Shown: positions 26,197-35,667 of the stretch, in pieces | How positions within the stretch are numbered: position 1 is the stretch's first letter | Layout of the letters: the number at the start of each line of letters is the position of its first letter | Source of the DNA: Paenibacillus ihumii | Lineage (GTDB): Bacteria > Bacillota > Bacilli > Paenibacillales > Paenibacillaceae | DNA: 64,000 bases | Assembly (NCBI RefSeq): GCF_001403875.1 | Contig: NZ_LN884299.1 | Location: forward strand, 3,995,674-4,059,673 | Reading direction: 5' to 3' | Translations under genes and position numbers: made by a program | Notes under the pieces: generated by a model | The model's input: the letters and a program-made list of their open reading frames with translations, nothing else | Told to the model about the DNA's origin: nothing | Databases searched by the model: none

Positions 26197-27471
26197 TCAA
26201 ATCAACAAATTAAACAGATTCAAATCCCGGTTCAGCTCCGTATAGGCAATTCCCTTGGCGTCCATGCGGCCGATCAGCGCTTCGTAATCCGCTGGATCGC
26301 TTAGCTCGATGCCCACCAGCGCCGGCCCGTTCTCCTTATTATGCTTCTTCGTATACTCAAACCGGGTGATATCATCGTTCGGCCCGAGCACATCCTGCAG
26401 GAACTCGCGCAGCGCCCCGGCGCGCTGAGGGAAGTTCACCAGGAAATAATGCTTCAAGCCTTCGTATATTAGCGAACGCTCCTTCATTTCCTGCATGCGA
26501 TCGATATCATTATTGCCGCCGCTGATTACACAGACGACCGTTTTCCCGCGAATTTCATCTTTGTACATATCGAGCGCTGATACCGGAAGCGCACCGGCAG
26601 GCTCGACGACAATCGCACTATCATTATATAAATCAAGAATGGTCGTGCATGCTTTTCCTTCCGGCACCTTTACGATATCGTCCAGCAAATCGGCGCAAAT
26701 GCGATAATTCAAATCGCCGACTCGCTTCACGGCCGCACCGTCCACGAACTTGTCGATCGTCTCCAATGTGACGACCTGCTGCTGCTCGAACGACTCGCTC
26801 ATCGAAGCGGCTCCCAGCGGCTCCACGCCGATCAGCTTCGTCTCCGGATTCATCGCCTTGATGTACGTTCCGACGCCCGAAGCCAATCCGCCGCCCCCAA
26901 TCGTTACAAACACATAATCCGCAGCCGTGTCGAGATTCTCCAGGATTTCCATGCCAATCGTCCCGTTTCCCGCAACGATCTTCGGATCGTCGAACGGGTG
27001 GATGAACGTCATGCCGCGTTCCCGGCAAGCCTTCATCGCTTCTTCAAAAGCATCGTCATAAGTATCTCCCGTCAAAATGACCTCCACATGAGAGCCGCCG
27101 AACCGTTTAACCTGCTTCACCTTCTGATTCGGCGTCGTGCTCGGCATGAAGATGGCGCCTGGAATCCCCAGCGCATTGCAGGAGAATGCCACGCCTTGCG
27201 CATGGTTGCCTGCGCTCGAGCAGACGATGCCCTTCTCCAGCTCCTCCGGACTTAAACTGCGAATCTTATTATAGGCCCCGCGGATTTTGAAGGAACGAAC
27301 GACCTGAAGATCCTCCCGCTTCAGAAATACCCGGCATCCGTATTTCGCCGACAGTGTCGCATCCAGCTGCAGAGGCGTGCGCACCACAACCTCCTTGAGC
27401 ACATGATGGGCCCGAACGATTTCCTCCATGCCTACCGTACGTTGTTCTGTCTCTTGTTCCGTTTGACTCAT
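26197..27471 (-). CDS. ilvA: Threonine deaminase (threonine ammonia-lyase)
   Basis: The 424-residue PLP enzyme converts threonine to 2-oxobutyrate, the first step toward isoleucine. The PLP lysine is Lys62 in SFKIRGAYNKI, the phosphate-binding loop is GGGGLASG, and NHAQGVA is conserved. The C-terminal 85 residues form the single ACT-like regulatory domain of the Bacillus-type enzyme (HYFLVNFPQRAGALREFL). AGGAG precedes the ATG. It stands alone, between two repeat-filled gaps, rather than in an ilv operon. Confidence 0.95.
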   Translation of the reverse strand: MSQTEQETEQRTVGMEEIVRAHHVLKEVVVRTPLQLDATLSAKYGCRVFLKREDLQVVRSFKIRGAYNKIRSLSPEELEKGIVCSSAGNHAQGVAFSCNALGIPGAIFMPSTTPNQKVKQVKRFGGSHVEVILTGDTYDDAFEEAMKACRERGMTFIHPFDDPKIVAGNGTIGMEILENLDTAADYVFVTIGGGGLASGVGTYIKAMNPETKLIGVEPLGAASMSESFEQQQVVTLETIDKFVDGAAVKRVGDLNYRICADLLDDIVKVPEGKACTTILDLYNDSAIVVEPAGALPVSALDMYKDEIRGKTVVCVISGGNNDIDRMQEMKERSLIYEGLKHYFLVNFPQRAGALREFLQDVLGPNDDITRFEYTKKHNKENGPALVGIELSDPADYEALIGRMDAKGIAYTELNRDLNLFNLLI

Positions 27472-27594
27472 CTTTTCTCCTCACTTCTGTTCAACAAATT
27501 ATTAATCTATCTAACACAATAAAAGTTTGTCACCAAAAATATCTCTTCTACCGAAGCCAAACAAGCTGCTTGAGCTCCTGACTATGCGTCCTAA

Positions 27595-27675
27595 CTAAGC
27601 GTTCTACCTAAGCGTTCTACCTAAGCGTTCTGCCTAAGCGTTCTGCCTAAGCGTCCTGCCTGAGCTTTATCCCGA
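27595..27675. repeat. Tandem repeat, 13-nt unit, about six copies
   Basis: The unit CTAAGCGTTCTAC repeats with few changes, then decays toward the dioxygenase gene. Confidence 0.9.
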
Positions 27676-27725
27676 GCTCTGCCTGAGCCGGATCGCCACA
27701 GGATCCATTCTACTCCAAATACGCC

Positions 27726-28706
27726 TCATTCCTTTGCCCCTGCCCCTGACTCTTCCTCCGCCTCCTCCTCAAACTCGAAGAACCGGACCTGAAAGCTGCT
27801 TAAATGGGACAGTATCGTGCTTCGATGCGGTTCGTACCGGTCTGGCAGCATCAGCTTCTCCCCGAGCTGCATAAGCGGCTCGTCAACCGTAAACCCTGGA
27901 GGATCGGTAGCGATCTCGAACAGGATGCCGCCAGGCTCGCGGAAATACAGTGCTTTAAAATAATCGCGATCCATGATTCGCGTTGGGTGAAGGCCGCACT
28001 GCTCGATCATCCGCCGCCATTCTTCCTGCTCCTCGTCATCCTTCGCCCGCCAGGCAATATGATGAACGGTTCCGGCTCCGCCGCCGCTTCTCGGAATATC
28101 CTCCGCATTCAAATCAATCCAATTACCGAGGTCACCCGCGGCCTGATATCGAATCAGCCCTTCTTCCTCGCCAATCCGCTTCATATCGAGAATCAGCTCC
28201 AGCACCCTTGCCGTGCTTTGGCTGTCGCTGCTGAACAGTAATGCGCCGCCAAATCCCTTGATCGCGTACTTCTGCGGGACCCCGCCAAAAGACCAGGTGC
28301 TCTCCGGCCCTTCCGCGCGCTCAACCAGATCGATCAGCAAACCGGAATTATCCGTAAAACGAACATAATCCTCACCGAAGCGGGAATTGTCCATAATCGG
28401 AATGCCGAATTTCTTCAGGCGCTTGCGCCAGAACAGCAGACTCCCCGGCGGGACGGCAAACACAGTGACTCCGACCTGCCCTCCCCCGATCATTCCGACC
28501 TCCGCGCCATCCTGCGGGAAGAAGGTGATGATCGTTCCCGGACTGCCTGATTCATTCCCGAAATATAAATGATACACCTCTGGTGCATCAAAATTGACCG
28601 TCTTCTTGACCAATCTCAAGCCGAGGACGCCTGCGTAAAAATCCACGTTCCCTTGAACATCTCCTACAAACGCCGTAATATGATGTATTCCTGTTGTAGT
28701 TGGCAT
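27726..28706 (-). CDS. VOC-family ring-cleaving dioxygenase (MhqA/MhqO-like)
   Basis: The 326-residue protein has two vicinal-oxygen-chelate modules. The first starts GIHHITAFVGDVQGNVDFYAG; the second contains VHHIAWRAKDD and FREPGGILFEIATDPPGF, which supply His and Glu metal ligands. This is the family of hydroquinone-specific extradiol dioxygenases that protect Bacillus against quinones. The acidic tail (EEEAEEESGAGAKE) is unlikely to be catalytic. It is a single-gene unit and has no adjacent MhqR-like regulator. Confidence 0.87.
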   Translation of the reverse strand: MPTTTGIHHITAFVGDVQGNVDFYAGVLGLRLVKKTVNFDAPEVYHLYFGNESGSPGTIITFFPQDGAEVGMIGGGQVGVTVFAVPPGSLLFWRKRLKKFGIPIMDNSRFGEDYVRFTDNSGLLIDLVERAEGPESTWSFGGVPQKYAIKGFGGALLFSSDSQSTARVLELILDMKRIGEEEGLIRYQAAGDLGNWIDLNAEDIPRSGGGAGTVHHIAWRAKDDEEQEEWRRMIEQCGLHPTRIMDRDYFKALYFREPGGILFEIATDPPGFTVDEPLMQLGEKLMLPDRYEPHRSTILSHLSSFQVRFFEFEEEAEEESGAGAKE

Positions 28707-28795
28707 GGCTCGTCCTCCCGAATAAACTTCTTCTCGTTATTATACGTAACCTGAGCCAACAATTCATCTTCTATCGAAAAATATAGGCCAAAAAA

Positions 28796-28827
28796 TAGCA
28801 AAAAGCACCAGATAATATTCTGGCGCT
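28796..28827 (-). terminator. Terminator of the small hypothetical gene
   Basis: A 9-bp stem with one G-T wobble (AGCGCCAGA/TCTGGTGCT) is followed on the minus strand by TTTTTGC and more T. It lies 43 nt past the stop at 28870. Confidence 0.8.
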
Positions 28828-28869
28828 GAAGCGGATTGCTCTTGTTTCAGGTACAGCATTTGGGTAAGA

Positions 28870-29118
28870 TCACTCCACTTGGCCGCTGCGGCGTTTACCT
28901 GAATGCCCTGTATTCTCGAAGTCATCCGAAATATCGCGGTCAGCCGCATCCTCGGCAAGCTCTGTGAGCTTCCATTCCGTCGTGCCCATAATGAGATCCG
29001 CAGGAAACTCCTGCCCCCGGTACAAATATTCCGAACGTCCCCATTCATCCGTGTACAGCCCTTCAACCTCCACCCTCTCGCGGGAGACTGGAAGCATATC
29101 CTTCTTTTCCTTGCTCAT
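28870..29118 (-). CDS. Small conserved-looking hypothetical protein, 82 residues
   Basis: The acidic, soluble product starts MSKEKKDMLPVSRERVEVEG and has the aromatic core LYTDEWGRSEYLYRGQEFP. It matches no named family I can place. AAGGAGG lies 13 nt before the ATG, a longer gap than usual. A strong terminator follows, which supports real transcription. A second frame on the same strand (28764-29066) overlaps it but runs through the terminator and is rejected. Confidence 0.6.
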   Translation of the reverse strand: MSKEKKDMLPVSRERVEVEGLYTDEWGRSEYLYRGQEFPADLIMGTTEWKLTELAEDAADRDISDDFENTGHSGKRRSGQVE

Positions 29119-29213
29119 GATCGATTCGACGCCTCCTTCATCAATAATCGCAATAGCTATTACCTTTAAGATGCATCAGAAACAGGCTGCTTATCCGGGA
29201 ATTTTGGATTGCG

Positions 29214-29402
29214 CTATTCAAAGAACAGCTCCTCCACGGTTACTTGGAGAACCTTGGCGATGTTCATGGCCAGCTTCAAGCTCGGGTCATACTTATTATT
29301 TTCTACCGCATTAATGGTTTGGCGCGTCACCCCTACCCTCTCAGCCAGCTCCAGCTGGGACAGGCCCAATTCCTTTCTCTTTGAATGTATGTGATTTTTC
29401 AT
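29214..29402 (-). CDS. Small XRE-family helix-turn-helix regulator
   Basis: The 62-residue protein is a bare HTH domain (KELGLSQLELAERVGVTRQT, INAVENNKYDPSLKLAMNIA) with no ligand domain, ending VEELFFE. It follows a small membrane protein gene by 16 nt and is preceded by GGAGAGCGGGG. In Firmicutes such two-gene modules are common and usually autoregulated. A 24-bp perfect palindrome at the operon promoter is its probable site. Confidence 0.88.
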   Translation of the reverse strand: MKNHIHSKRKELGLSQLELAERVGVTRQTINAVENNKYDPSLKLAMNIAKVLQVTVEELFFE

Positions 29403-29418
29403 CGTACCCCGCTCTCCG

Positions 29419-29625
29419 TCATTGCATTCTTTGTCTCATAATCATCATCGAAACGAAAAAGATAATTAATCCCATTAATAAAATAATAAATTGTATGCCT
29501 AAATGATTGTTAAAAACCAAATCTAAAATGGTCCAAACTAATAAACTGACTGTATAAAAAATACCAAGCCATTTCGTAGCTTTTGTAGCTAGCGACAGCT
29601 GCATTTCATCGGCTTTCCTTTTCAT
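29419..29625 (-). CDS. Small two-helix membrane protein, 68 residues
   Basis: The ATG at 29625 has GAGGTG 7 nt upstream; the frame extends further but without signals. The product starts MKRKADEMQLSLATKATKWLG and has two hydrophobic segments (about 22-40 and 44-63), ending in a basic tail. It is the first gene of the module with the XRE regulator. Function is unknown; the pair resembles membrane-protein/HTH modules that respond to envelope state. Confidence 0.78.
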   Translation of the reverse strand: MKRKADEMQLSLATKATKWLGIFYTVSLLVWTILDLVFNNHLGIQFIILLMGLIIFFVSMMIMRQRMQ

Positions 29626-29659
29626 TTCTACACCTCTTTTTCCGCTGTATTTGTTAATA

Positions 29660-29703
29660 ATTGTAACAATAATAAGGCGAAATGTAAAACATGTTTTACA
29701 TTT
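29660..29703 (-). promoter_or_regulatory. Strong promoter overlapped by a 24-bp perfect palindrome
   Basis: TTTACA (29683-29688) and TACAAT (29660-29665) are spaced 17 nt. The -35 lies inside the perfect palindrome at 29680-29703 (half-site AAATGTAAAACA). It is a good candidate operator for the XRE regulator at 29214-29402. Confidence 0.82.
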
Positions 29704-29941
29704 TGGGCCGTAGGTCAGTGATATTAGCGGCGGTTTGTCAGAGGTTTTCCTTATGAACGGCGGAGTCACTTTATAAAGGGCCATATTGTACGATAATGTG
29801 CATAACCGCAAATCGGGAACAAACATACTGCAATTTTAGGTGTAACCCTTTTGGGAGTTGATATATATAGGCAAGGATTTTGAAAACACAATAACGAATA
29901 AGAAAAATGGTACTCAGCCAAACGAAAGGAGGGATTTCGAG

Positions 29942-30466
29942 ATGATAATAAAAATGAGGCGCTCAAATCTATGTGATTTTAACAAGCCGAACGAACGCTT
30001 CGTGGTATCGGGGAGGATTATCCCTAAGTATGAAAACGACCATTGGACCTATACGGAAGAGGCATTCCCTGAGCCATACTTTAAGCAATATGAGAATGAA
30101 GATATCGACACAACTTACACCGAAGATCCAGGAAAAGCTGTTTTTTTATATTACGTTGATCATATGTGCATCGGACAAATTAGGCTTCGTTCAAATTGGA
30201 ACGGATATGCTCTTATCGAAGACATTGGAGTATCCAAAGACTGGAGACAACAAGGAATTGGAACCAAACTATTAAAAAAAGGTGTGCAGTGGGCAAAAGA
30301 AAATAAACACGTTGGTCTGATGCTTGAAACGCAGGATGTCAATATATCGGCTTGCCGGTTTTATGCAAGCAACAGCTTTATTATTGGCGGAGTTGATAGC
30401 ATGCTCTACTCCAATTTTTCAAATGCTAATGAAAAAGCCATCTTCTGGTACTATAAGTTTGAATGA
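29942..30466 (+). CDS. satA: GNAT acetyltransferase, streptothricin acetyltransferase (SatA)-like
   Basis: The start is the ATG at 29942 with GGAGGG 9 nt upstream. The 174-residue protein has the GNAT acetyl-CoA loop (DWRQQGIGTKLL) and several segments I recognise from the SatA/Sat4 group (VFLYYVDHMCIGQIRLRSNW, LMLETQDVNISACRFY, GGVDSMLY). Those enzymes acetylate and inactivate streptothricins using acetyl-CoA. The assignment is by recalled similarity; an intrinsic Bacillus-type SatA is more likely than an acquired gene, since no mobile element flanks it. Confidence 0.82.
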   Translation: MIIKMRRSNLCDFNKPNERFVVSGRIIPKYENDHWTYTEEAFPEPYFKQYENEDIDTTYTEDPGKAVFLYYVDHMCIGQIRLRSNWNGYALIEDIGVSKDWRQQGIGTKLLKKGVQWAKENKHVGLMLETQDVNISACRFYASNSFIIGGVDSMLYSNFSNANEKAIFWYYKFE

Positions 30467-30499
30467 CGTTTGAATGGCTTAACGATGGTCCTAATTAAG

Positions 30500-30537
30500 A
30501 AAGCCGTCCTACAGCAAAACAACTGCTTGGACGGCTT
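30500..30537. terminator. Bidirectional terminator between satA and purD
   Basis: A perfect 9-bp stem AAGCCGTCC/GGACGGCTT plus an inner AGCA/TGCT pairing lies between the convergent genes and would end the pur operon. Confidence 0.82.
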
Positions 30538-30559
30538 CTCCTATTAGTCTTGCATTTTA

Positions 30560-31825
30560 TTATCGCAACGCTTTAACCGCAATGTCCGAGCGCTGATGCT
30601 TGCCTTCGAAGGTGATGCGCTCCGCTGCAGCATAGGCCTTCTCGCGGGCTTCCGCAATACCCTGCCCCAGCCCTACTACACCAAGCACACGTCCGCCGTT
30701 GGTAATCCACTCCCCGGCTCCATTCCTTGCCGTTCCTGCATGGAATACAAGCGCATCCCCGGCCTCATCCAGCCCGGAAATCGGCAGTCCCTTCGGATAG
30801 GAAGCAGGGTACCCGCCGGAAGCAAGCACGACGCATACCGCCGCTTCATGGCTCCACTCGATCTCCACCTTGTCCAGCGTGCCGTTCACCGCAGCCAGGA
30901 AAATTTCCAGCAGATCGCTCTTCAGCCGGGGCAGTACGACCTGGGCCTCCGGGTCGCCGAACCGGGCGTTGAACTCGATCGTCTTCGGCTTACCATCCGG
31001 CGAGATCATTAGACCGGCGAACAGTACGCCGCGGAATGGGCGGCCTTCCGCCACCATCGCTTTGGCTGTAGGTTTAATGATCGTCTCGACCGCTTCCTCG
31101 ATGATGGTATCCGCGATATGCGGCAGCGGTGAGTAAGTACCCATGCCGCCCGTGTTTGGTCCCTTATCGTTATCATAGACCTGCTTATGATCCTGCGCTG
31201 CCGACATCGGACGAACAACTTCTCCATCTACAAAAGCAAGGATCGACATTTCCTGCCCTTCGAGGAACTCCTCGATGACCACCTGGCTGCCGGCATCGCC
31301 GAATACCTTGCCAACCATAATATTCTTCAAAGCCGCGTCCGCTTCCTCGCGGGTGAAGGCTACCGTTACCCCTTTGCCCGCAGCAAGCCCGTCTGCCTTG
31401 ATGACGATCGGCAGCTTCTGTTGGTCAAGGTATGCCTTGGCCTCCTCATAATCGTCGAACTTTTCGTAAGCGGCTGTCGGAATGTTGTATTTTTTCAGCA
31501 AATCCTTCATGAACGTCTTGCTGCCCTCAATATGAGCTGCATTTTTGCGCGGCCCGAACACCGGAATGCTCTTCGCTTCGAACGCATCCACGATGCCGTC
31601 CGCCAGCGGATCATCCGGACCGACGACCACCAGTCCTACCTGCTTCTCTTGGGCGAACGCCGTTAGCTTATCAAATTCGTTCACCGCAATCGGAACGGTC
31701 TCCGCTACTTGAGCGATCCCTGCGTTGCCCGGCGCGCAATAAATTCTGCCTGCCTTCGGGCTTTTGGCCAGCGCCCAGCAAATCGCATGCTCCCGGCCGC
31801 CGCCGCCAATTACTAAAATGTCCAT
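30560..31825 (-). CDS. purD: Phosphoribosylamine-glycine ligase
   Basis: The start is the ATG at 31825 with GAGGAG upstream; the frame continues upstream without a site. The 421-residue ATP-grasp enzyme makes GAR from phosphoribosylamine, glycine and ATP. It begins MDILVIGGGGREHAICW and has the diagnostic KADGLAAGKGV, DHKQVYDNDKGPNTGGMGT and EFNARFGDPEAQ. It is the last gene of the pur operon, 193 nt after purH, as in Bacillus. Confidence 0.95.
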   Translation of the reverse strand: MDILVIGGGGREHAICWALAKSPKAGRIYCAPGNAGIAQVAETVPIAVNEFDKLTAFAQEKQVGLVVVGPDDPLADGIVDAFEAKSIPVFGPRKNAAHIEGSKTFMKDLLKKYNIPTAAYEKFDDYEEAKAYLDQQKLPIVIKADGLAAGKGVTVAFTREEADAALKNIMVGKVFGDAGSQVVIEEFLEGQEMSILAFVDGEVVRPMSAAQDHKQVYDNDKGPNTGGMGTYSPLPHIADTIIEEAVETIIKPTAKAMVAEGRPFRGVLFAGLMISPDGKPKTIEFNARFGDPEAQVVLPRLKSDLLEIFLAAVNGTLDKVEIEWSHEAAVCVVLASGGYPASYPKGLPISGLDEAGDALVFHAGTARNGAGEWITNGGRVLGVVGLGQGIAEAREKAYAAAERITFEGKHQRSDIAVKALR

Positions 31826-32017
31826 ACCACTGCTCCTCCTCATATCCAAACAGCAAACGGCAGGCCGCCGCTGCGGTCCACCGTCCCTGTCCATCTTGAA
31901 AGTTTTATTCAATTACACGTTCTGTATCAGAAGCTCCCGCTGGATTCAAGATTCGACGCCGAATTCGCTCCTTTGAAATTACTTCGTGATCAAAAGCCGA
32001 CTTTTAAAACTACCTCT

Positions 32018-33565
32018 CTAGTGCTTGAAGTGGCGGACGCCGGTGAACACCATGGCAACCCCATACTTGTTCGCCATCTGGATCGACTCCTCGTCCTTGA
32101 CCGAGCCTCCCGGCTGGATGATCGCTGTCACACCAGCTTTAGCCGCGGCTTCCACCGTATCGCCCATCGGGAAGAACGCGTCGGAAGACAGTACGCTGCC
32201 CTTCACTTTGTCACCGGCCTGCTCGATGGCGATTTTCGCCGAGCCGACACGGTTCATTTGACCAGCGCCTACACCGATCGTCATATCGTCCTTCGCCAGT
32301 ACGATCGCATTAGATTTAACATGCTTAACTACTTTCCAGGCGAACAGGAGCTGCTTCAATTCTTCCTCGGAAGGAGCGCGGTCAGTAACGACCTTCAAAT
32401 CGGACTCCTGCAAGGAATGAACGTCGCTGTCCTGAACGATCATGCCGCCGTCGATCGAGGTGACCACAAGCTGGCTCTTGCGATTGGCTCCAAGCTCCAG
32501 GCCGTTTACCTTCAACAGGCGAATGTTTTTCTTCTGCGTCAGTACGGCAAGGGCTTCATCCGTAAAGCCGGGAGCGAGGATAATTTCCAGGAAAATCTCC
32601 TTCAGCAGCAGTGCCGTTGCTTCGTCAATGATGCGGTTCGCCGCGACGATGCCGCCGAAGATCGATACCGGATCAGCCTCATGCGCTTTGCGGAACGCCT
32701 CGTAAACGCTCTCCCCAATGCCAACCCCGCAAGGATTCATATGCTTAACGACCACGACCGCAGGCTCTTCGAATTCCTTCACGATTTGCAGAGCCGCATT
32801 CGCGTCATTGATGTTATTATAGGATAGCTCTTTGCCATGCAGCTGCTCGGCCGAAGTGAGCGTGTCCGCCGCAGCCAGAGGCTTGCGGTAAAACGCGGCC
32901 TTCTGATGTGGATTCTCGCCATAACGCAGATCCTGAATTTTCTCGTAAGTAACTGTTAAACGTTCAGGAAGCGGATCCCCGTTCACATTCGACAAATAAT
33001 CGGAGATCAAGGCATCGTAAGCCGCCGTATGACGGAAAACTTTGGCCGCAAGCCGTTTGCGCGTTTCCAGGGTTGTATCTCCTTCGGCCGCAATCTCATC
33101 CAATACCTTGCTGTAATCGCCGGAATCCACGACGACGGAGACGAAAGCATGGTTTTTGGCAGCGGAACGCAGCATGGTCGGCCCGCCGATGTCGATATTC
33201 TCAATCGCATCCTCGTAAGTAACGTCTGGCTTCGCAATCGTCTCCTGGAACGGATACAGATTGACGACGACCAGATCGATGTAATCCAGGCCAAGCTCCT
33301 TCATTTGCGCCTGATGCTCGGCGCTGTCCCGTACCGCCAGCAGTCCGCTGTGCACAGCAGGATGCAGCGTCTTCACGCGGCCGTCAAGCACTTCCGGGAA
33401 GCCCGTGACATCGGAGATGCCGATGACAGGAATTCCTTCCTTCGACAGCAGGTTTTTCGTGCCCCCCGTTGAAATGATTTCTACTCCTAATTGCGACAGC
33501 CCGCGGCAAAAATCCACGATACCCGTTTTATCCGAAACGCTAACCAGCGCTCTTTTGATACTCAC
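32018..33565 (-). CDS. purH: Bifunctional AICAR transformylase/IMP cyclohydrolase
   Basis: The 515-residue protein catalyses the last two steps to IMP. Its N-terminal cyclohydrolase domain begins IKRALVSVSDKTGIVDF, and the C-terminal transformylase has KHMNPCGVG and ends GVRHFKH. Length fits the family. GGAGGAAGCC precedes the ATG. It is separated from purN by 338 nt, the widest gap in the downstream half of the operon. Confidence 0.96.
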   Translation of the reverse strand: MSIKRALVSVSDKTGIVDFCRGLSQLGVEIISTGGTKNLLSKEGIPVIGISDVTGFPEVLDGRVKTLHPAVHSGLLAVRDSAEHQAQMKELGLDYIDLVVVNLYPFQETIAKPDVTYEDAIENIDIGGPTMLRSAAKNHAFVSVVVDSGDYSKVLDEIAAEGDTTLETRKRLAAKVFRHTAAYDALISDYLSNVNGDPLPERLTVTYEKIQDLRYGENPHQKAAFYRKPLAAADTLTSAEQLHGKELSYNNINDANAALQIVKEFEEPAVVVVKHMNPCGVGIGESVYEAFRKAHEADPVSIFGGIVAANRIIDEATALLLKEIFLEIILAPGFTDEALAVLTQKKNIRLLKVNGLELGANRKSQLVVTSIDGGMIVQDSDVHSLQESDLKVVTDRAPSEEELKQLLFAWKVVKHVKSNAIVLAKDDMTIGVGAGQMNRVGSAKIAIEQAGDKVKGSVLSSDAFFPMGDTVEAAAKAGVTAIIQPGGSVKDEESIQMANKYGVAMVFTGVRHFKH

Positions 33566-33902
33566 GATTGGCTTCCTCCTCTATATTATGGCAAGAATAA
33601 GGCCATGGCTTCAGGCCGTACTGACTAATAGCAATGGTGCTCCTCTATTCAACCGCTTGGATCCATAACCCGATATTTCTCGGGAAATATCGAAAACAAT
33701 CCATTTAACCAAAATTATAAAAACGTTAATCGACATATACTCTCGGAAAACAGACTGCAATTAGCGGCAGTTCTTGCAAAACGACAGTGTTATTTCGCTA
33801 AACCATGTTTGGAATCCACATCTAGGCTCGTTTTTAACATGCAGCACAGCCAATCCCGTACATTCATATCGGCTGGTTTGACTTCATTCTGCTGGTCTGA
33901 TT
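33566..33902 (-). other. Intra-operon gap between purN and purH with a small hairpin
   Basis: The only structure seen is a perfect hairpin CGATATTTC-TCGG-GAAATATCG at 33671-33692, without a T-tract in either direction. It is more likely a processing or stability element than a terminator. No gene is seen. Confidence 0.5.
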
Positions 33903-34535
33903 TCATTCTATCGTAATTCGCCGTCCATCGACCCGAACCTTGCCCACGGCAAACCAGTTTACCACCTGCGGATACAAATCCCGTTCAGCGGCGTGAATCT
34001 TCTCCTCAAGGGATTCGATCGAGTCCCCTGGCTCGATTTCAACAACTTTTTGGGCAATGACCGGCCCCGTATCCATGCCCCCGTCAACCAGATGCACGGT
34101 AACTCCGGTGATCTTGACGCCGTACTCCCATGCCTGCCCGATCGCGTCTTTTCCCGGAAAAGACGGCAGCAAGGACGGATGGATATTAATCATGCGCCCT
34201 TGATAAGCGTCAACGAGAACCGGAGTCAGCAGCAGCATATATCCAGCTAGCACAATCAGGTCAACGCCTCTGCGCTCCAGCTCCTGCGCGATCTCTGCCT
34301 CGTAATCCTCGCGGCGGGCATAGGCCCTCTTCTCGAACAGGAAGCAGTCCACGCCAGCGCGCCGTGCTCTCTCCACAACGGGGGCCTCCGGCTTGTTGCA
34401 GACAAGCAGCACGATTTCTGCGCCGAGCTGGCCCTCGCGGGAGTGATCCAGCAGCGCCTGGAAATTGCTGCCCTGCCCGGAAGCGAAGACCGCGATCCGG
34501 TAGGGCTTTGAGCTCCCTACAGTTGTATCCGTCAT
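33903..34535 (-). CDS. purN: Phosphoribosylglycinamide formyltransferase
   Basis: The 210-residue folate-dependent enzyme formylates GAR to FGAR. It starts with RIAVFASGQGSNFQALLD and contains the conserved MINIHPSLLPSFPG and the GVTVHLVDGGMDTGPVI segment with the catalytic His and Asp. It overlaps the purM stop by 1 nt, indicating coupling. Confidence 0.95.
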   Translation of the reverse strand: MTDTTVGSSKPYRIAVFASGQGSNFQALLDHSREGQLGAEIVLLVCNKPEAPVVERARRAGVDCFLFEKRAYARREDYEAEIAQELERRGVDLIVLAGYMLLLTPVLVDAYQGRMINIHPSLLPSFPGKDAIGQAWEYGVKITGVTVHLVDGGMDTGPVIAQKVVEIEPGDSIESLEEKIHAAERDLYPQVVNWFAVGKVRVDGRRITIE

Positions 34536-35578
34536 TATACGTCCGCTCCTGTAAACTTCACTTCCCGGCTGCCTTCCGTAATCCGGCCGATCACATAAGG
34601 CGTTTCTCCGGCGGCACGCAGCGCCTCAACCGCCTTCTCGGCATCTTCCTTCGCTACAACTATAACCAGTCCGATACCCATGTTAAAGGTCGTGAACATA
34701 TCACGGTTGCTGACATCGCCCTTCTGCTGAAGCAGCTCGAAGATCGGCAGGATCGGCCATGAGCCATGATCGATCTCAGCGTTGACGTTATCAGGCAGTA
34801 CGCGAGGAATATTCTCGATGAAGCCGCCGCCTGTAATATGCGCCATTCCTTTCACTTGTACCTGCTCCAGCAAAGCCAGAACCGGCTTCACATACAGCTT
34901 GGTCGGCGTAAGCAGCACATCGCCTAACCGTGCTCCGTCAAGCTCAGGCAGCGTATCATGCAGACTGTAGCCGCATTGCTCCAATAGAAGCTTGCGGACG
35001 AGCGAGAAGCCGTTGCTGTGCACGCCGCTCGAAGCCAGGCCGATCACCGTATCGCCTGCCGCAATTGTGCTTCCGTTGATAATCTTGCTCTTATCGACTA
35101 CGCCTACCGTAAACCCGGCGATGTCATACTCGCCCTCGGCGTACATGCCCGGCATTTCCGCCGTTTCTCCGCCGATCAGCGCGCATCCGGACTGGCTGCA
35201 GCCATCCGCGATGCCCGATACGATCGCTTCGATTTTCGCAGGAATGACCTTGTCGCAAGCCAGGTAGTCCAGAAAGAAGAGCGGCTCCGCGCCTTGAACG
35301 ACCACGTCGTTGACGCACATCGCCACCGCATCGATTCCGATCGTATCATGCTTGTCCATCGCGAAGGCGATCTTCAGCTTCGTTCCCACGCCATCGGTTC
35401 CCGACACGAGAACCGGCTCCTCATATTTATCCTTGTTCAAGCCGAACAAAGCCCCAAAACCGCCCAAATCCGTTAGCACTTCAGGGCGGAATGTCCGCTT
35501 CACGTGACTTTTCATCCGCTCTACCGCTTCATTGCCCGCTGCGATATCCACACCGGCATTTTTATAGGCTTCAGACAC
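34535..35578 (-). CDS. purM: Phosphoribosylformylglycinamidine cyclo-ligase (AIR synthetase)
   Basis: The likely start is the GTG at 35578 (MSEAYKNAGVDI...), 10 nt after AAGGAG. An in-frame GTG at 35587 lies too close to that site. The 347-residue enzyme closes FGAM to AIR with ATP. Conserved segments include LVSGTDGVGTKLKIAF, MCVNDVVVQGAEPLFFLDY, GGETAEMPGMY and HITGGGFIENIPR. It shares the fold of PurL, encoded two genes upstream. Confidence 0.95.
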   Translation of the reverse strand: MSEAYKNAGVDIAAGNEAVERMKSHVKRTFRPEVLTDLGGFGALFGLNKDKYEEPVLVSGTDGVGTKLKIAFAMDKHDTIGIDAVAMCVNDVVVQGAEPLFFLDYLACDKVIPAKIEAIVSGIADGCSQSGCALIGGETAEMPGMYAEGEYDIAGFTVGVVDKSKIINGSTIAAGDTVIGLASSGVHSNGFSLVRKLLLEQCGYSLHDTLPELDGARLGDVLLTPTKLYVKPVLALLEQVQVKGMAHITGGGFIENIPRVLPDNVNAEIDHGSWPILPIFELLQQKGDVSNRDMFTTFNMGIGLVIVVAKEDAEKAVEALRAAGETPYVIGRITEGSREVKFTGADV

Positions 35579-35667
35579 GAAGGACACTCTCCTTAAGCAA
35601 TCATTTTTATTTAATCATATTAATTTAGTCATAACAGCTTTGTTCACATTGGTTTAATCAAATTACC

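Noticed and set aside
27480..27725. T-box leader for ilvA
   Set aside because: The ilvA start is at 27471 and the upstream region contains no T-box core sequence; it is filled by the 13-nt array.
28764..29066. Alternative leftward frame overlapping the 82-residue protein
   Set aside because: It runs through the terminator hairpin and has poor start signals and an unlikely composition.
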